From assembly GCA_949289565.1 (NCBI GenBank), contig CASEOO010000016.1, forward strand, positions 1-64,000: a stretch of 64,000 nucleotides of DNA, given 5' to 3'. Each line of letters begins with the position of its first letter. The first letter of the stretch is position 1. Shown in pieces: positions 35,526-44,430 of the stretch. The stretch is from an uncultured Bacteroidales bacterium. Its GTDB lineage: Bacteria > Bacteroidota > Bacteroidia > Bacteroidales > UBA932. The notes beneath the pieces are model-generated. The model ran no database searches, was not told the DNA's origin, and worked only from the letters and a program-made list of their open reading frames with translations. A program made the position numbers and the translations under genes.

Positions 35526-35845
35526 TGTATTTCTTCGGATTATAAATTAAGGTGCATGCCGCCACTGGCGGCTTCCTTGAAAACCGAAGGCAAAGATGAG
35601 GAAAAAAAAGTTAGAAAAATTTCTTTTTTCTATTGTTTATAATGATTTTTTTACTTGTAAACGTTTAAGGAAACGCAAAACGGCATTCTCTATAAATCAT
35701 TATAATTCAAGATAATACATCTTAACAAAATCGCAACATTGTTGAATTATACCCATTTATCTATTTAGAATAATTCTAAAATAAAATATCGGACTCTGAA
35801 GGCCGCGAGAGCCTGAAAAACAAGGTACAGACTATGTATCGGCTA
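35526..35845. other. AT-rich region upstream of dnaA with three inverted repeats
   Basis: No gene is seen here. It contains a GC-rich hairpin in the dnaA leader (GCCGCC-ACT-GGCGGC, 35558-35572), a 10-bp inverted repeat TATAATTCAA (35701-35710) / TTGAATTATA (35742-35751), a 17-bp palindrome TTTAGAAT-A-ATTCTAAA (35764-35780), and a near-match to a DnaA box, TTATACCCA (35748-35756, one mismatch). The 35590-35790 stretch is very AT-rich. It could be the dnaA control region or part of oriC; clustered perfect DnaA boxes are absent. Confidence 0.5.
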
Positions 35846-36751
35846 TCAAAAAACCGAGATTTTAAGATACTTCTTCGGATTATCTTCTATTTTTCTCACA
35901 AGCCTGTCAAGACTGTTCATAAGCGAGTCCAAAGAGAGGTAGACAGAATCCTCGTTGATAAGCCTGCCGACAGTTCCGCCGCTTTGAATCTTGACAAGCA
36001 GGGAGTCCATGCCTGAAACTACGCCGGCGATATCCGACGCCGCCACCTGCGCGCTTACGCTGGTTATATCGGACATAGCAGAATCAGCCTTGTCCACAAT
36101 TCCGTTCAACCGCTCAGAGAGGCTGCTCAGATTCAAAATGAACGCTTCCACATCTTCAGTCCTGCCGTCAATCGTTCCAGCTATGCTTTCCACTTCAGCT
36201 ACAGTCCTGTCCAGGTTTGCCATTATGCTCCTCAGAGAAGCCCTGTTCTCTTCAGAGAGCGTAAGATTCAGGTTGATCAATGCGCTGTCCAGATTCGACA
36301 GGACATCCGACCCTTTGCTGATAAGAGGCTCGATGCCGGCCGCTATCGACGACAGCATGTCCGGAGAAACAGCCGGAGCGAGGGAGTCCCCGTCTTCAGC
36401 CATGATTTCCGACTGGCCCAAATCTATTCTGATAGCCTTCCCGCCCATCAGGTCGGCGCTGTATATGGTCATTTTCGAATCCTGAGGCACAGAGAACTCT
36501 CTGGACACAGTGCACACTACATTAAACCCTGCCCTGCCGGAGTCATAAGCCACTTCGGCCACTGTCCCGGCCTTATACCCTTTTATATATACTGCGGAAG
36601 ATGGCATGAGCCCCTGGACATCATCATAAAAAGACGTAAGTTCGTATTCCCGGTTAAAGAGATCCTTTCCTCTGAGAAAATTGATGACCAGAAACGCAGA
36701 TGCGAGGACCACCAATGCCAAAACCCCGATTTTAAACTCTTTTTTCATCAT
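35846..36751 (-). CDS. MlaD/MCE-domain lipid transport protein
   Basis: A 301-residue protein with an N-terminal membrane anchor (FKIGVLALVVLASAFLVINFL) and a single MCE domain (residues ~38-115: SFYDDVQGLMPSSAVYIKGYKAGTV region, LMGGKAIRIDLG), followed by a long helical tail with repeated NL/LD segments. MCE proteins bind phospholipid and form hexameric rings or tunnels between inner and outer membranes with an MlaE/MlaF transporter; those partners are not adjacent. A -7 box lies at 36842-36850. Confidence 0.9.
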   Translation of the reverse strand: MMKKEFKIGVLALVVLASAFLVINFLRGKDLFNREYELTSFYDDVQGLMPSSAVYIKGYKAGTVAEVAYDSGRAGFNVVCTVSREFSVPQDSKMTIYSADLMGGKAIRIDLGQSEIMAEDGDSLAPAVSPDMLSSIAAGIEPLISKGSDVLSNLDSALINLNLTLSEENRASLRSIMANLDRTVAEVESIAGTIDGRTEDVEAFILNLSSLSERLNGIVDKADSAMSDITSVSAQVAASDIAGVVSGMDSLLVKIQSGGTVGRLINEDSVYLSLDSLMNSLDRLVRKIEDNPKKYLKISVF

Positions 36752-36841
36752 AGTCCGATTTTCTAATATAGCGCCGCCCGACGAAACTGTCAGTTTCTTG
36801 AAACATCACTGTGTTCTTTTCATCGAATATACAGCGCACAA

Positions 36842-36850
36842 GCAAATATA
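36842..36850 (-). promoter_or_regulatory. -7 box of the MCE gene
   Basis: Minus-strand TATATTTGC, full -7 match; the -33 position is poor. A leader of ~85 bases would precede the MCE gene. Confidence 0.5.
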
Positions 36851-36901
36851 GCAAGAACTTGCATAATAATGGCAGAATGATGGCAAAATTTCTATAAACC
36901 G

Positions 36902-38005
36902 TCACAACGCAGATACCGTCCCGTCCTCAATCCTGACAGGGAATGAACCCGGGAATGTCTTTTTCACCTGGCGGGCCATGCGCCTGGCTTCATCGGCGGC
37001 AGGCATCTTTATAATATATTTATATACATTCCCCGCCTTGACTGCCGTCACATCATATCCCTTGAAAGACTTGTCCCCTGCCGGAAGCTTTTTGCTCAGG
37101 ACAAAAACCTGCACGCCATATCCATCTTCAGCAGGCATATTGGTGAGATTTGAAACATGATGCGCAGAAGGTTCCGCGGCATAATCCAGGCTGGCGTCAT
37201 ATTTCGCCTTGAAACTTTTGAATGCATTGAAAAGGCGCTGGGCTATCTCGCTTCTTCCTGCTGACGAAGTCAGGGTTTTCAGATCGGAGGCATTTGACAT
37301 AAACCCTACTTCCACCAGCACTGCCGGCATGGTGGTCTTCCACAAAACGAGGAACGGGTCCTGGGAAATTCCACGGCTGTGCCTCACTGGTCCTTTAAGC
37401 ATCTCCTTGTCAGCATCTGCGGCGAATGTCAGGCTCTGTTCGTAGTAGGCGTTCTGCATCAGATTGAAAAATATGAAAGATTCTGGATCATTCGGGTCAA
37501 AGCCCTGATAGTCTGTGGTATAGTCCTCCTCTAAAAGTATCACCGAATTCTCTCTCCTGCAGACATCCATGTTGGAAGAAATGCGGTCGTTTTTCCCGTC
37601 GCCCAAAATATGTGTGGAGAAGCCATGAGCCTGAGTCGACGCGGCGGCATTCACATGAATGGAGATAAACAGATTGGCATCATTTCTGTTAGCGATTTCG
37701 GCCCTGCTGTTCAGAGGGACGAAGACATCTGTAGACCGGGTGTATATGACTTTGACTTCCGGATAGGCGGATGAAATCTTGGCTCCAAGTTTCTTCGCTA
37801 TGTCGAGATTTATGTTCTTTTCGTATACTTTCCCGTCGCGGCTGACGCATCCCGGATCTTTCCCGCCATGGCCTGCATCAATGACTACAGTCTTGAGGCA
37901 GAGGGCATCATCGCCGGCGGCATTGGCCTGGAAGGCCATATGAAAAGAGAAGAAAAAAATGATGGCGGCGGCCTTCAGGATATGTTCGAGAGTTTTCATT
38001 CGCAT
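36902..38005 (-). CDS. N-acetylmuramoyl-L-alanine amidase (Amidase_3)
   Basis: A 367-residue secreted zinc amidase: signal peptide MRMKTLEHILKAAAIIFFFS ending near ANA, then VIDAGHGGKDPG (zinc His46), IYTRSTDVFVPLNSRAEIAN (zinc Glu), ISIHVNAA (zinc His), and VLVEVGFMSNASD (catalytic Glu). The C-terminal ~90 residues resemble a SPOR-type peptidoglycan-binding domain (YGVQVFVLSKKLP). It cleaves the stem peptide from muramic acid during division or turnover. Divergent from lptD with overlapping promoter elements. Confidence 0.92.
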   Translation of the reverse strand: MRMKTLEHILKAAAIIFFFSFHMAFQANAAGDDALCLKTVVIDAGHGGKDPGCVSRDGKVYEKNINLDIAKKLGAKISSAYPEVKVIYTRSTDVFVPLNSRAEIANRNDANLFISIHVNAAASTQAHGFSTHILGDGKNDRISSNMDVCRRENSVILLEEDYTTDYQGFDPNDPESFIFFNLMQNAYYEQSLTFAADADKEMLKGPVRHSRGISQDPFLVLWKTTMPAVLVEVGFMSNASDLKTLTSSAGRSEIAQRLFNAFKSFKAKYDASLDYAAEPSAHHVSNLTNMPAEDGYGVQVFVLSKKLPAGDKSFKGYDVTAVKAGNVYKYIIKMPAADEARRMARQVKKTFPGSFPVRIEDGTVSAL

Positions 38006-38012
38006 GGAAGCA

Positions 38013-38045
38013 TTTGGTAATAATTGAAAATAGTTTTAAATTTGC
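38013..38045 (+). promoter_or_regulatory. lptD promoter (Bacteroidetes -33/-7)
   Basis: TTTG at 38013-38016, 20-base spacer and TAAATTTGC at 38037-38045, a perfect consensus. The predicted start (~38051) falls within the opposing amidase -7 box. Confidence 0.75.
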
Positions 38046-38050
38046 AGGTT

Positions 38051-38059
38051 GCAAAATTA
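38051..38059 (-). promoter_or_regulatory. -7 box of the amidase gene
   Basis: Minus-strand TAATTTTGC, full -7 match, lying in an inverted repeat GCAAAATT-ACGA-AATTTTGC (38051-38070). No clear -33 element. Polymerase here and at the lptD promoter could not bind together. Confidence 0.5.
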
Positions 38060-38091
38060 CGAAATTTTGCTGATTATATAGAATATTTTTG

Positions 38092-40866
38092 ATGTCACAA
38101 TATAACTCAGGCCCATTGAAAAGGTTTAGGGACAAGCTGTTTTTTGCGATGATAGCCTTGCTGGTGCTCAGCTCGTTCACTGTCTCTTCCCAGGATGACA
38201 GGCGGTCTCGCCGGAGCAGGCAGAGGGCGGAGCGGATTGAGGCCAGGGCTCAGCAACGTGAAGCGGAGAAGGACTCGGTCCCGGCCATCAGCGACTCTAT
38301 GCAGGCGGTGCTCGACTCCACTGCCCTGGCAGACTCCATTGCCAGGCAGGATTCGCTGGATATGCTCAGCAAGAGCTCCCTGGACATGCCGGCTTTCACC
38401 ACTGCGAGGGATTCGATAGTCGAGGATTTCACCGAAGGAAAGAGGATGATTTACTATTACGGGGACGTAAAGGTGAAGTACGGAAACATGGAGCTGGCGG
38501 CAGACTACATGGAGTATGACATCCAGACGAAAACCGTCTTTGCCCGGGGCACGAAGGACACCACTGGGGTGATCACCGGAATGCCGACCATGACGCAGGG
38601 TGGCAAGACATACACCATGGAGGAGCTGAGGTATAATTTCGACACCGGGAAAGCCCGCATCACAAACATGGTGACTCAGGAACAGGACGGCATCCTGCAT
38701 GGAAAGAACATAAAGATGATGCCGGACAAGTCAATAAACATCACAAACGGCAAATATACCGTCTGCGATGCCGAGCACCCTCACTACTATCTTCACCTGA
38801 CAGCGGCGAAAGTGATGACCAAGCCGTCGCAGAAAACCGTGTTCGGCCCTGCCTATCCTGTCATCGAAGATGTGCCGCTGTTTCCTGTGATACTGCCGTT
38901 CGGATTCATTCCCAAAAGGCCAGACCGGGCTACCGGCCTGCTGATGCCGACATTCGGAGAGGAGGCGGCGCGAGGATTCTATCTGCGGGACGCCGGCATG
39001 TATTTCGTGATTGGAGATTATTTCGACATTTCGCTCACTGGAGACATCTACACTCTGGGGTCATGGAGCGCCCAGGTGGACTCAAGGTACAAGGTGAATT
39101 ACAAATGCACTGGAAATTTCTCCATCACATACTCAAATGACCAGACTGGAGAGAAAGGGAGCTCAGATTTCAACCAGATGAAAAACTTCGGCGTGAGATG
39201 GAGCCATTCGCAGGATGCAAAGGCCAGGCCCGGCACCTCATTCAGCGCTTCTGTGAACTTTTCCAGCCCGTCGAACAGCAGGTACAATTCCACATCGGTG
39301 ACAGAGGCCCTGCAGAACCAGATTTCATCTTCCATCTCGTATTCGAAGAACTGGAACGGGAAATTCAACCTGTCGATAAATGCCCTGCACAGCCAGAACT
39401 CGATAGACAGCTCGTATTCATTCACCCTGCCTAACCTCACATTCTCGGTGAGCCGGTTCTATCCGTTCAAGAGGAAGAACAGGGTCGGGAAAGAGAAGTT
39501 CTACGAGCAGTTTTCACTGGGTTACAACACGACTCTGCAGAACAAGATCAATTTCAAGGCTTCTGAATTCAACCAGCCCGGATTTCTGGACAAGTTCCAG
39601 AACGGAATGCAGCACAGCTTCCAGATAGGGCTGCCGAATTTCACCCTGTTCAAGTACATAAACTTCACTCCGAGCATCAGCTACGGCATGAACTGGTTCT
39701 TCCGCTCCACGGAACAGGTGTACAACCCTGACACCGACCGTGTGGAGGAGATTGAAGGAAAACAGTTCAGCACATTCGGAGCGACGCATACCTATTCGGG
39801 AAGCATCTCCGCCAACACCAGGCTTTACGGTCTGTTCAATTTCGGGAAACATCGCAAGATACAGGCTATCAGACATGTGATTTCGCCTTCGGTATCATTC
39901 TCGTTCAGCCCTGAAAAAGGGAAGTATTTCAACGGATGGAGGACTCTGAACTATGTCGACAGAAACGGGCAGGAGCAAAGTGTGGACTACAATATATATG
40001 CAGGACAGCTTTACTCTCCTCCTGGAAAAGGCAAGACGGCGTCGATGAACCTGTCCATAGGGAACAATCTCGAGGCCAAAGTCCGCGATCTGCGCGACAC
40101 CACCGGGAAAGGCGAGAAAAAGATAAAGCTCATAGACCAGCTGACACTGAATACGGGCTGGAATTTTCTGGCAGACTCTCTGAACATGAGCAATCTCCAG
40201 ATCAACATGTCGACATCTGTCTTCGGGAAAGTGGGCGTCAGCGCCAGCGTCAATCTCGACCCATATGCTATCGATGAAAACGGCCAGAGATACAATAAGT
40301 TCAATGTCCAGACACAGGGGTGGGCAAAACCGTTCCGCCTGACCAATGCCAGTGCATCGCTGTCATATTCGCTTTCAGGCGAAGGCAAGATAAACGGCAA
40401 CGACGGAAGCGCGCAGGCGGGAGGCAACCCTGCATCTGACTACACCAGAATATACTACCATCCTGTCACAGGCGAGTATATCCCTGGCGGATGGCTGTAC
40501 TACATGAATCCGAATGCTCCATGGTCGGTAAACTTCAACTATTCATACAGCTACAGCAGGTCATACCAGAGATCAAACGACCAGCTGATCACTAACCACA
40601 GGCACACCCAGACGCTGGGAGTGTCCGGCAATGTGAAGCTCACTCCTGCCCTGTCGATGCAGCTGACAACGAATTTCGACATCATGGCCTTCAGGATGAC
40701 AACCACCCAGCTGAGCGCGACATATGACCTGCACTGCTTCAACATTACATTCTCATGGATTCCGAATGGAAAATGGGAGTCTTGGTCATTTAAAATCGCG
40801 GCCAACGCCGCCGCCTTGTCTGACTTGCTGCGGTTCAAGAAGAGCACGAGCTACTGGGACAATTGA
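38092..40866 (+). CDS. lptD: LPS-assembly outer-membrane protein LptD
   Basis: A 924-residue outer-membrane beta-barrel of the Bacteroidetes LptD type. A signal peptide (FFAMIALLVLSSFTVSSQ) is followed by an Arg/Asp-rich linker, an OstA/LptA-like beta-jellyroll (YYGDVKVKYGNMELAADYMEYD, TKTVFARGTKD), then the conserved PVIEDVPLFPVILPFGFIP segment and a barrel rich in alternating aromatic strands to the C-terminus. It inserts LPS or lipid A-containing glycolipid in the outer leaflet. The ATG at 38092 is used in place of an adjacent TTG. Confidence 0.9.
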   Translation: MSQYNSGPLKRFRDKLFFAMIALLVLSSFTVSSQDDRRSRRSRQRAERIEARAQQREAEKDSVPAISDSMQAVLDSTALADSIARQDSLDMLSKSSLDMPAFTTARDSIVEDFTEGKRMIYYYGDVKVKYGNMELAADYMEYDIQTKTVFARGTKDTTGVITGMPTMTQGGKTYTMEELRYNFDTGKARITNMVTQEQDGILHGKNIKMMPDKSINITNGKYTVCDAEHPHYYLHLTAAKVMTKPSQKTVFGPAYPVIEDVPLFPVILPFGFIPKRPDRATGLLMPTFGEEAARGFYLRDAGMYFVIGDYFDISLTGDIYTLGSWSAQVDSRYKVNYKCTGNFSITYSNDQTGEKGSSDFNQMKNFGVRWSHSQDAKARPGTSFSASVNFSSPSNSRYNSTSVTEALQNQISSSISYSKNWNGKFNLSINALHSQNSIDSSYSFTLPNLTFSVSRFYPFKRKNRVGKEKFYEQFSLGYNTTLQNKINFKASEFNQPGFLDKFQNGMQHSFQIGLPNFTLFKYINFTPSISYGMNWFFRSTEQVYNPDTDRVEEIEGKQFSTFGATHTYSGSISANTRLYGLFNFGKHRKIQAIRHVISPSVSFSFSPEKGKYFNGWRTLNYVDRNGQEQSVDYNIYAGQLYSPPGKGKTASMNLSIGNNLEAKVRDLRDTTGKGEKKIKLIDQLTLNTGWNFLADSLNMSNLQINMSTSVFGKVGVSASVNLDPYAIDENGQRYNKFNVQTQGWAKPFRLTNASASLSYSLSGEGKINGNDGSAQAGGNPASDYTRIYYHPVTGEYIPGGWLYYMNPNAPWSVNFNYSYSYSRSYQRSNDQLITNHRHTQTLGVSGNVKLTPALSMQLTTNFDIMAFRMTTTQLSATYDLHCFNITFSWIPNGKWESWSFKIAANAAALSDLLRFKKSTSYWDN

Positions 40867-40873
40867 AAATAAT

Positions 40874-40904
40874 TTTGAAATTACGTCAGGATAGTGTATC
40901 TTCG
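40874..40904 (+). promoter_or_regulatory. rho promoter (Bacteroidetes -33/-7)
   Basis: TTTG at 40874-40877, 19-base spacer, TATCTTCG at 40897-40904 (one mismatch to TAnnTTTG). It gives rho a leader of about 85 bases. A long leader fits Rho autoregulation known in other bacteria, but no specific structure is claimed. Confidence 0.65.
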
Positions 40905-40997
40905 CGTAATCTTTGAAAAAACGTCTCACAGTCTGCTGAAAGCGGATTTCATTTCTGATTTTTTCATTTATTAAATTTATCAGGAAACTTTTTTTAT

Positions 40998-42860
40998 ATG
41001 CATAATATTTTTGATTTGAACGAGATGGATCTTGAGCAGGTCCGTGCCATAGCAAATGAGCTGGGCATTCATGTAGGTAAGAAGATGGAGAAAAAAGACA
41101 TAGCTTATATGATTCTGGACAAAGAAGCGGCTCTGAATGCCCAGAATGCACCTGAAAAGCCGAAAAGAGGAAGGCCGAAGAAGCAAAAAGCCCAGGCCGT
41201 GACAGAAGAAGAAGCAGGAAATCAAAAAGAAGCATCTGAAGATCAACAGAATACCATAAAAAAGAACAAAGGCAGAAAACCGGCTAAAACCGAGGCTGTA
41301 CAGGACGCTCCTGTCGCTGATGGACAGCCGGATGCGGATGCCTCGCAGATAATGACAGCTGAAAACACACAGAGCGGCAGAAAGAGAAAGAGCAGAAAGG
41401 CGCAGGTGGAAAATGCCTCGCCAGTTCCGGCAGAAAACATGGAGACCGAGGCCGTCTCTCAGGAGAAGGTGCAGGCTTCCGATTCCTCATACCAGCAGCG
41501 TCCTGAAGGAAAGAAAAAAAGGGCGCGCATCCAGAGACCTGCAGAAAATGCCGAGATGGTCAGCACCAGTTCCTCTGCTTTGGAAAATGATTCCAGAACA
41601 CCCGTTTCAGAAGCTGCAGAGAACTTCACCCCGGAAAAACCGCAAATACAGGATAGGCAGCAGAATCAGGACAGATATCAGGGACAGCCTCAGCAGCATC
41701 AATATCAGAAACCTCAGCCTCAGCCAAAGATCGAATTCGAAGGTGTCGTAGAGGCGACTGGTGTCCTGGAAATCATGCCTGACGGATATGGCTTCCTGCG
41801 GTCATCTGACTACAACTACCTGAATTCTCCGGACGACATCTACGTTTCGGTAAACCAGATCAAGACGAATGCCCTGAAAACCGGAGACACTGTGACCGGA
41901 GAAATAAAGCCGCCTCGCGAAGGTGACAAATATTTCCCTCTGGTGAAAATCAAATATGTCAACGGACGCACACCTGAGTTCATCAGGGACAGGATTCCTT
42001 TCGACTTCCTGACACCGCTTTTCCCTAACGAAAAATTCAACCTGCTCGGAAACGGGCACAACGACCTCTCCTGCAGGGTGGTGGATATGTTCACCCCTAT
42101 CGGCAAAGGGCAGAGGGGACTCATCGTTGCCCAGCCTAAGACAGGAAAGACCATGCTGCTCAAATCCATAGCCAACGCCATAGCAGACAATCATCCAGAA
42201 GTGTACATGATAGTGCTGCTGATTGACGAGCGTCCGGAAGAAGTGACCGACATGGCACGCAGCGTCAAGGCTGAAGTAGTGGCTTCCACTTTCGACGAGC
42301 CGGCGGAAAAGCATGTGAAAGTAGCGAACATGGTGCTTGAAAAAGCGAAGAGGCTCGTTGAATGCGGCCATGACGTAGTTATATTCCTGGACTCTATCAC
42401 ACGCCTCGCCCGTGCATACAACACTGTACAGCCGGCATCAGGAAAGGTGCTTTCCGGAGGTGTGGATGCGAATGCGCTGCACAAGCCTAAAAGATTTTTC
42501 GGCGCCGCCAGAAACATCGAGAACGGAGGCTCTCTCACCATATTGGCGACTGCCCTGACTGACACAGGATCTAAAATGGACGATGTGATATTCGAGGAAT
42601 TCAAGGGAACAGGAAACATGGAGCTCCAGCTCGACAGGAAGCTGGCGAACAAACGTATCTTCCCTGCTGTGGATGTGACCATGAGCAGCACCAGGCGTGA
42701 TGACCTGCTATATACTCAGGAACAGAACAACAGGATATGGATTCTGAGAAACTATCTCGCCGACATGAATTCAGTGGAGGCTATGGAATTCCTCAAGGAC
42801 AGACTTGAGAAAACAGTCTCCAACGAAGAGTTTTTCGCCACGATGAACGGCATCCAGTAG
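40998..42860 (+). CDS. rho: Transcription termination factor Rho with long disordered insertion
   Basis: A 620-residue Rho, about 200 longer than E. coli Rho. Residues 1-~48 are the Rho N-terminal helical domain ([17 protein letters not shown]). Residues ~50-245 are low-complexity, rich in Lys, Arg, Gln, Glu and Pro, with no predicted fold. Residues ~247-330 form the cold-shock RNA-binding domain ([14 protein letters not shown]), and the rest the hexameric ATPase with Walker A ([12 protein letters not shown]), Walker B ([16 protein letters not shown]) and Q/R-loop segments. In Bacteroides this kind of insertion is known to drive Rho condensation. It stops 16 bases before the MATE gene. Confidence 0.96.
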   Translation: MHNIFDLNEMDLEQVRAIANELGIHVGKKMEKKDIAYMILDKEAALNAQNAPEKPKRGRPKKQKAQAVTEEEAGNQKEASEDQQNTIKKNKGRKPAKTEAVQDAPVADGQPDADASQIMTAENTQSGRKRKSRKAQVENASPVPAENMETEAVSQEKVQASDSSYQQRPEGKKKRARIQRPAENAEMVSTSSSALENDSRTPVSEAAENFTPEKPQIQDRQQNQDRYQGQPQQHQYQKPQPQPKIEFEGVVEATGVLEIMPDGYGFLRSSDYNYLNSPDDIYVSVNQIKTNALKTGDTVTGEIKPPREGDKYFPLVKIKYVNGRTPEFIRDRIPFDFLTPLFPNEKFNLLGNGHNDLSCRVVDMFTPIGKGQRGLIVAQPKTGKTMLLKSIANAIADNHPEVYMIVLLIDERPEEVTDMARSVKAEVVASTFDEPAEKHVKVANMVLEKAKRLVECGHDVVIFLDSITRLARAYNTVQPASGKVLSGGVDANALHKPKRFFGAARNIENGGSLTILATALTDTGSKMDDVIFEEFKGTGNMELQLDRKLANKRIFPAVDVTMSSTRRDDLLYTQEQNNRIWILRNYLADMNSVEAMEFLKDRLEKTVSNEEFFATMNGIQ

Positions 42861-42879
42861 ACCGACATCTGCAAACGTG

Positions 42880-44229
42880 ATGCTCATTTCATCGAACTCA
42901 AGATATTTAAAACATTACGGACCGCTGGCAAGTCTCGGACTTCCTATCATAATCGGGCAGCTGGGCATCATCCTGGTAAGCTTCGCAGACACTATGATGG
43001 TGGGCCACTACAGGACTAGCGACTTGGCGGCGGCCAGTTTTGTGAACAATGTTTTCAACCTCGTCATCATCTTCTCGACGGGGTTTTCCTATGGTCTTAC
43101 CCCTATAGCCGGAAGGCTTTTCGGGAAATCAGACTTCCGCGGAGTGGGACGGCTTCTGAAAAACAGCCTTGCGGCCAATTCCTTGATAGCGGTGATTCTG
43201 ATGCTGTTCATGACTGCGGTGTATCTGAACGTCGGCAGACTGGGCCAGCCTGCGGAACTTCTGCCGCTGATCCGCCCTTACTTTCTGGTGCTGCTGGCTT
43301 CGCTTCTGCCGATATTGCTGTTCAACGCATTCAAGCAATTCGCTGACGGCATCACAGACACCGTCACACCTATGTGGATACTGCTGCTTAGCAACGTAGT
43401 GAATATCTTCGGGAACTGGTGCCTTATCTTCGGAAAGCTTGGATTTCCTGAAATGGGACTGCTCGGAGCAGGAATTTCCACACTCATATCCAGGATATTG
43501 ACTGTCGTGATATTCGCGGCCATCTTCTTTTTTTCGAAGAAATATGCTCCTTACCGCGAAGGATTCCTGTCCTCCAGGGTAAACAGCAGAGATTTCAGGA
43601 CTTTGAACCGTTTGGGATGGCCGGTGGGCCTGCAGATGGGGATGGAGACCGGCTCATTCAGCCTCGCCACCATCATGGTGGGATGGCTGGGAACACTGGC
43701 ACTGGCAGCTCATCAGGTGATGCTCACGGTGGGACAGCTTGGATTTATGCTTTATTATGGCATGGCGGCGGCCATTGCCGTCAGGACAAGCCATTTTCTC
43801 GGCCAGGGTGATATAAAGAATGTCAGCGATTCGTCATCTGCCGGATTCCAGCTGATTCTGATAATGGCGGCAGTGGTATCGTCATTAATTTTCGCATTCA
43901 GGCACAGCATAGGTGGACTGTTTTCAGAAAACCCTGAGGTAGCTTTGACAGTGGCGCAGCTGGTGATTCCTTTTATTATTTACCAGTTCGGAGACGGAAT
44001 GCAGTGCGCTTATTCGAATGCTTTACGGGGGATTTCCGATGTAAAGCCTGTGGTGCTGATAGCATTCATCGCCTATTTCGTGGTCTCGCTTCCGGCAGGA
44101 TACATTTTCGGTTTTGTCTGCAAATGGGGGCTGACAGGAATCTGGATGTCATTCCCGCTTGGACTCACAGCCGCAGGAGTGATGTATTACCTTCGGTTCC
44201 GCCATACCGTCAGGCAAATGAAACAGTAA
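42880..44229 (+). CDS. MATE family multidrug/cation antiporter
   Basis: A 449-residue, twelve-segment membrane transporter in two homologous halves. GLPIIIGQLGIILVSFADTMMVGHY at the N-terminus and GWPVGLQMGMETGSFSLATIMVG in the middle are the paired first helices of a MATE protein. It would export cationic compounds using H+ or Na+. It starts 19 bases after rho and probably shares its transcript. A GTG directly precedes the chosen ATG. Confidence 0.92.
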   Translation: MLISSNSRYLKHYGPLASLGLPIIIGQLGIILVSFADTMMVGHYRTSDLAAASFVNNVFNLVIIFSTGFSYGLTPIAGRLFGKSDFRGVGRLLKNSLAANSLIAVILMLFMTAVYLNVGRLGQPAELLPLIRPYFLVLLASLLPILLFNAFKQFADGITDTVTPMWILLLSNVVNIFGNWCLIFGKLGFPEMGLLGAGISTLISRILTVVIFAAIFFFSKKYAPYREGFLSSRVNSRDFRTLNRLGWPVGLQMGMETGSFSLATIMVGWLGTLALAAHQVMLTVGQLGFMLYYGMAAAIAVRTSHFLGQGDIKNVSDSSSAGFQLILIMAAVVSSLIFAFRHSIGGLFSENPEVALTVAQLVIPFIIYQFGDGMQCAYSNALRGISDVKPVVLIAFIAYFVVSLPAGYIFGFVCKWGLTGIWMSFPLGLTAAGVMYYLRFRHTVRQMKQ

Positions 44230-44241
44230 CCTTTTATATAT

Positions 44242-44358
44242 AAAAAAAATGAGAATCGACACTCACGTGCAGACCCTCATACTAACCACATAATTAATAA
44301 CACTAAAACTAATAACCAACATGCTGTAAGTGTCTTGGATCACACTTGACCAGCACGA
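44242..44358 (-). ncRNA. Candidate sigma-54-driven small RNA
   Basis: No protein frame fits this gap. On the minus strand, a sigma-54-like promoter (44369-44384) predicts a start near 44358. Downstream come a 6-bp hairpin (arms 44328-44333 and 44342-44347), a U/G-rich unpaired stretch, and a hairpin with 5-bp outer arms (ATGAG 44249-44253 / CTCAT 44276-44280) that runs into eight U (44242-44249). Together these describe an RNA of about 117 bases. This is an inference from motif order only; no family is recognised. Confidence 0.35.
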
Positions 44359-44368
44359 CTAAGAAATT

Positions 44369-44384
44369 AGCAACATCTGTGCCA
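44369..44384 (-). promoter_or_regulatory. Sigma-54-like -24/-12 promoter
   Basis: Minus-strand TGGCAC-AGATG-TTGC-T: full match to TGGCAC-N5-TTGCW, with GG and GC in the required spacing. It sits just downstream of the topB stop and points away from topB. Confidence 0.45.
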
Positions 44385-44430
44385 AAATCTGATTTTTTTC
44401 AAAAAACTCTCGATTTTATACAATTTTTCT

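Noticed and set aside
44321-44329. Start codon in an A/C-rich leader-like sequence, ATG CTG TAA
   Set aside because: The frame closes after two codons; there is no promoter ahead of it and no coding sequence follows.
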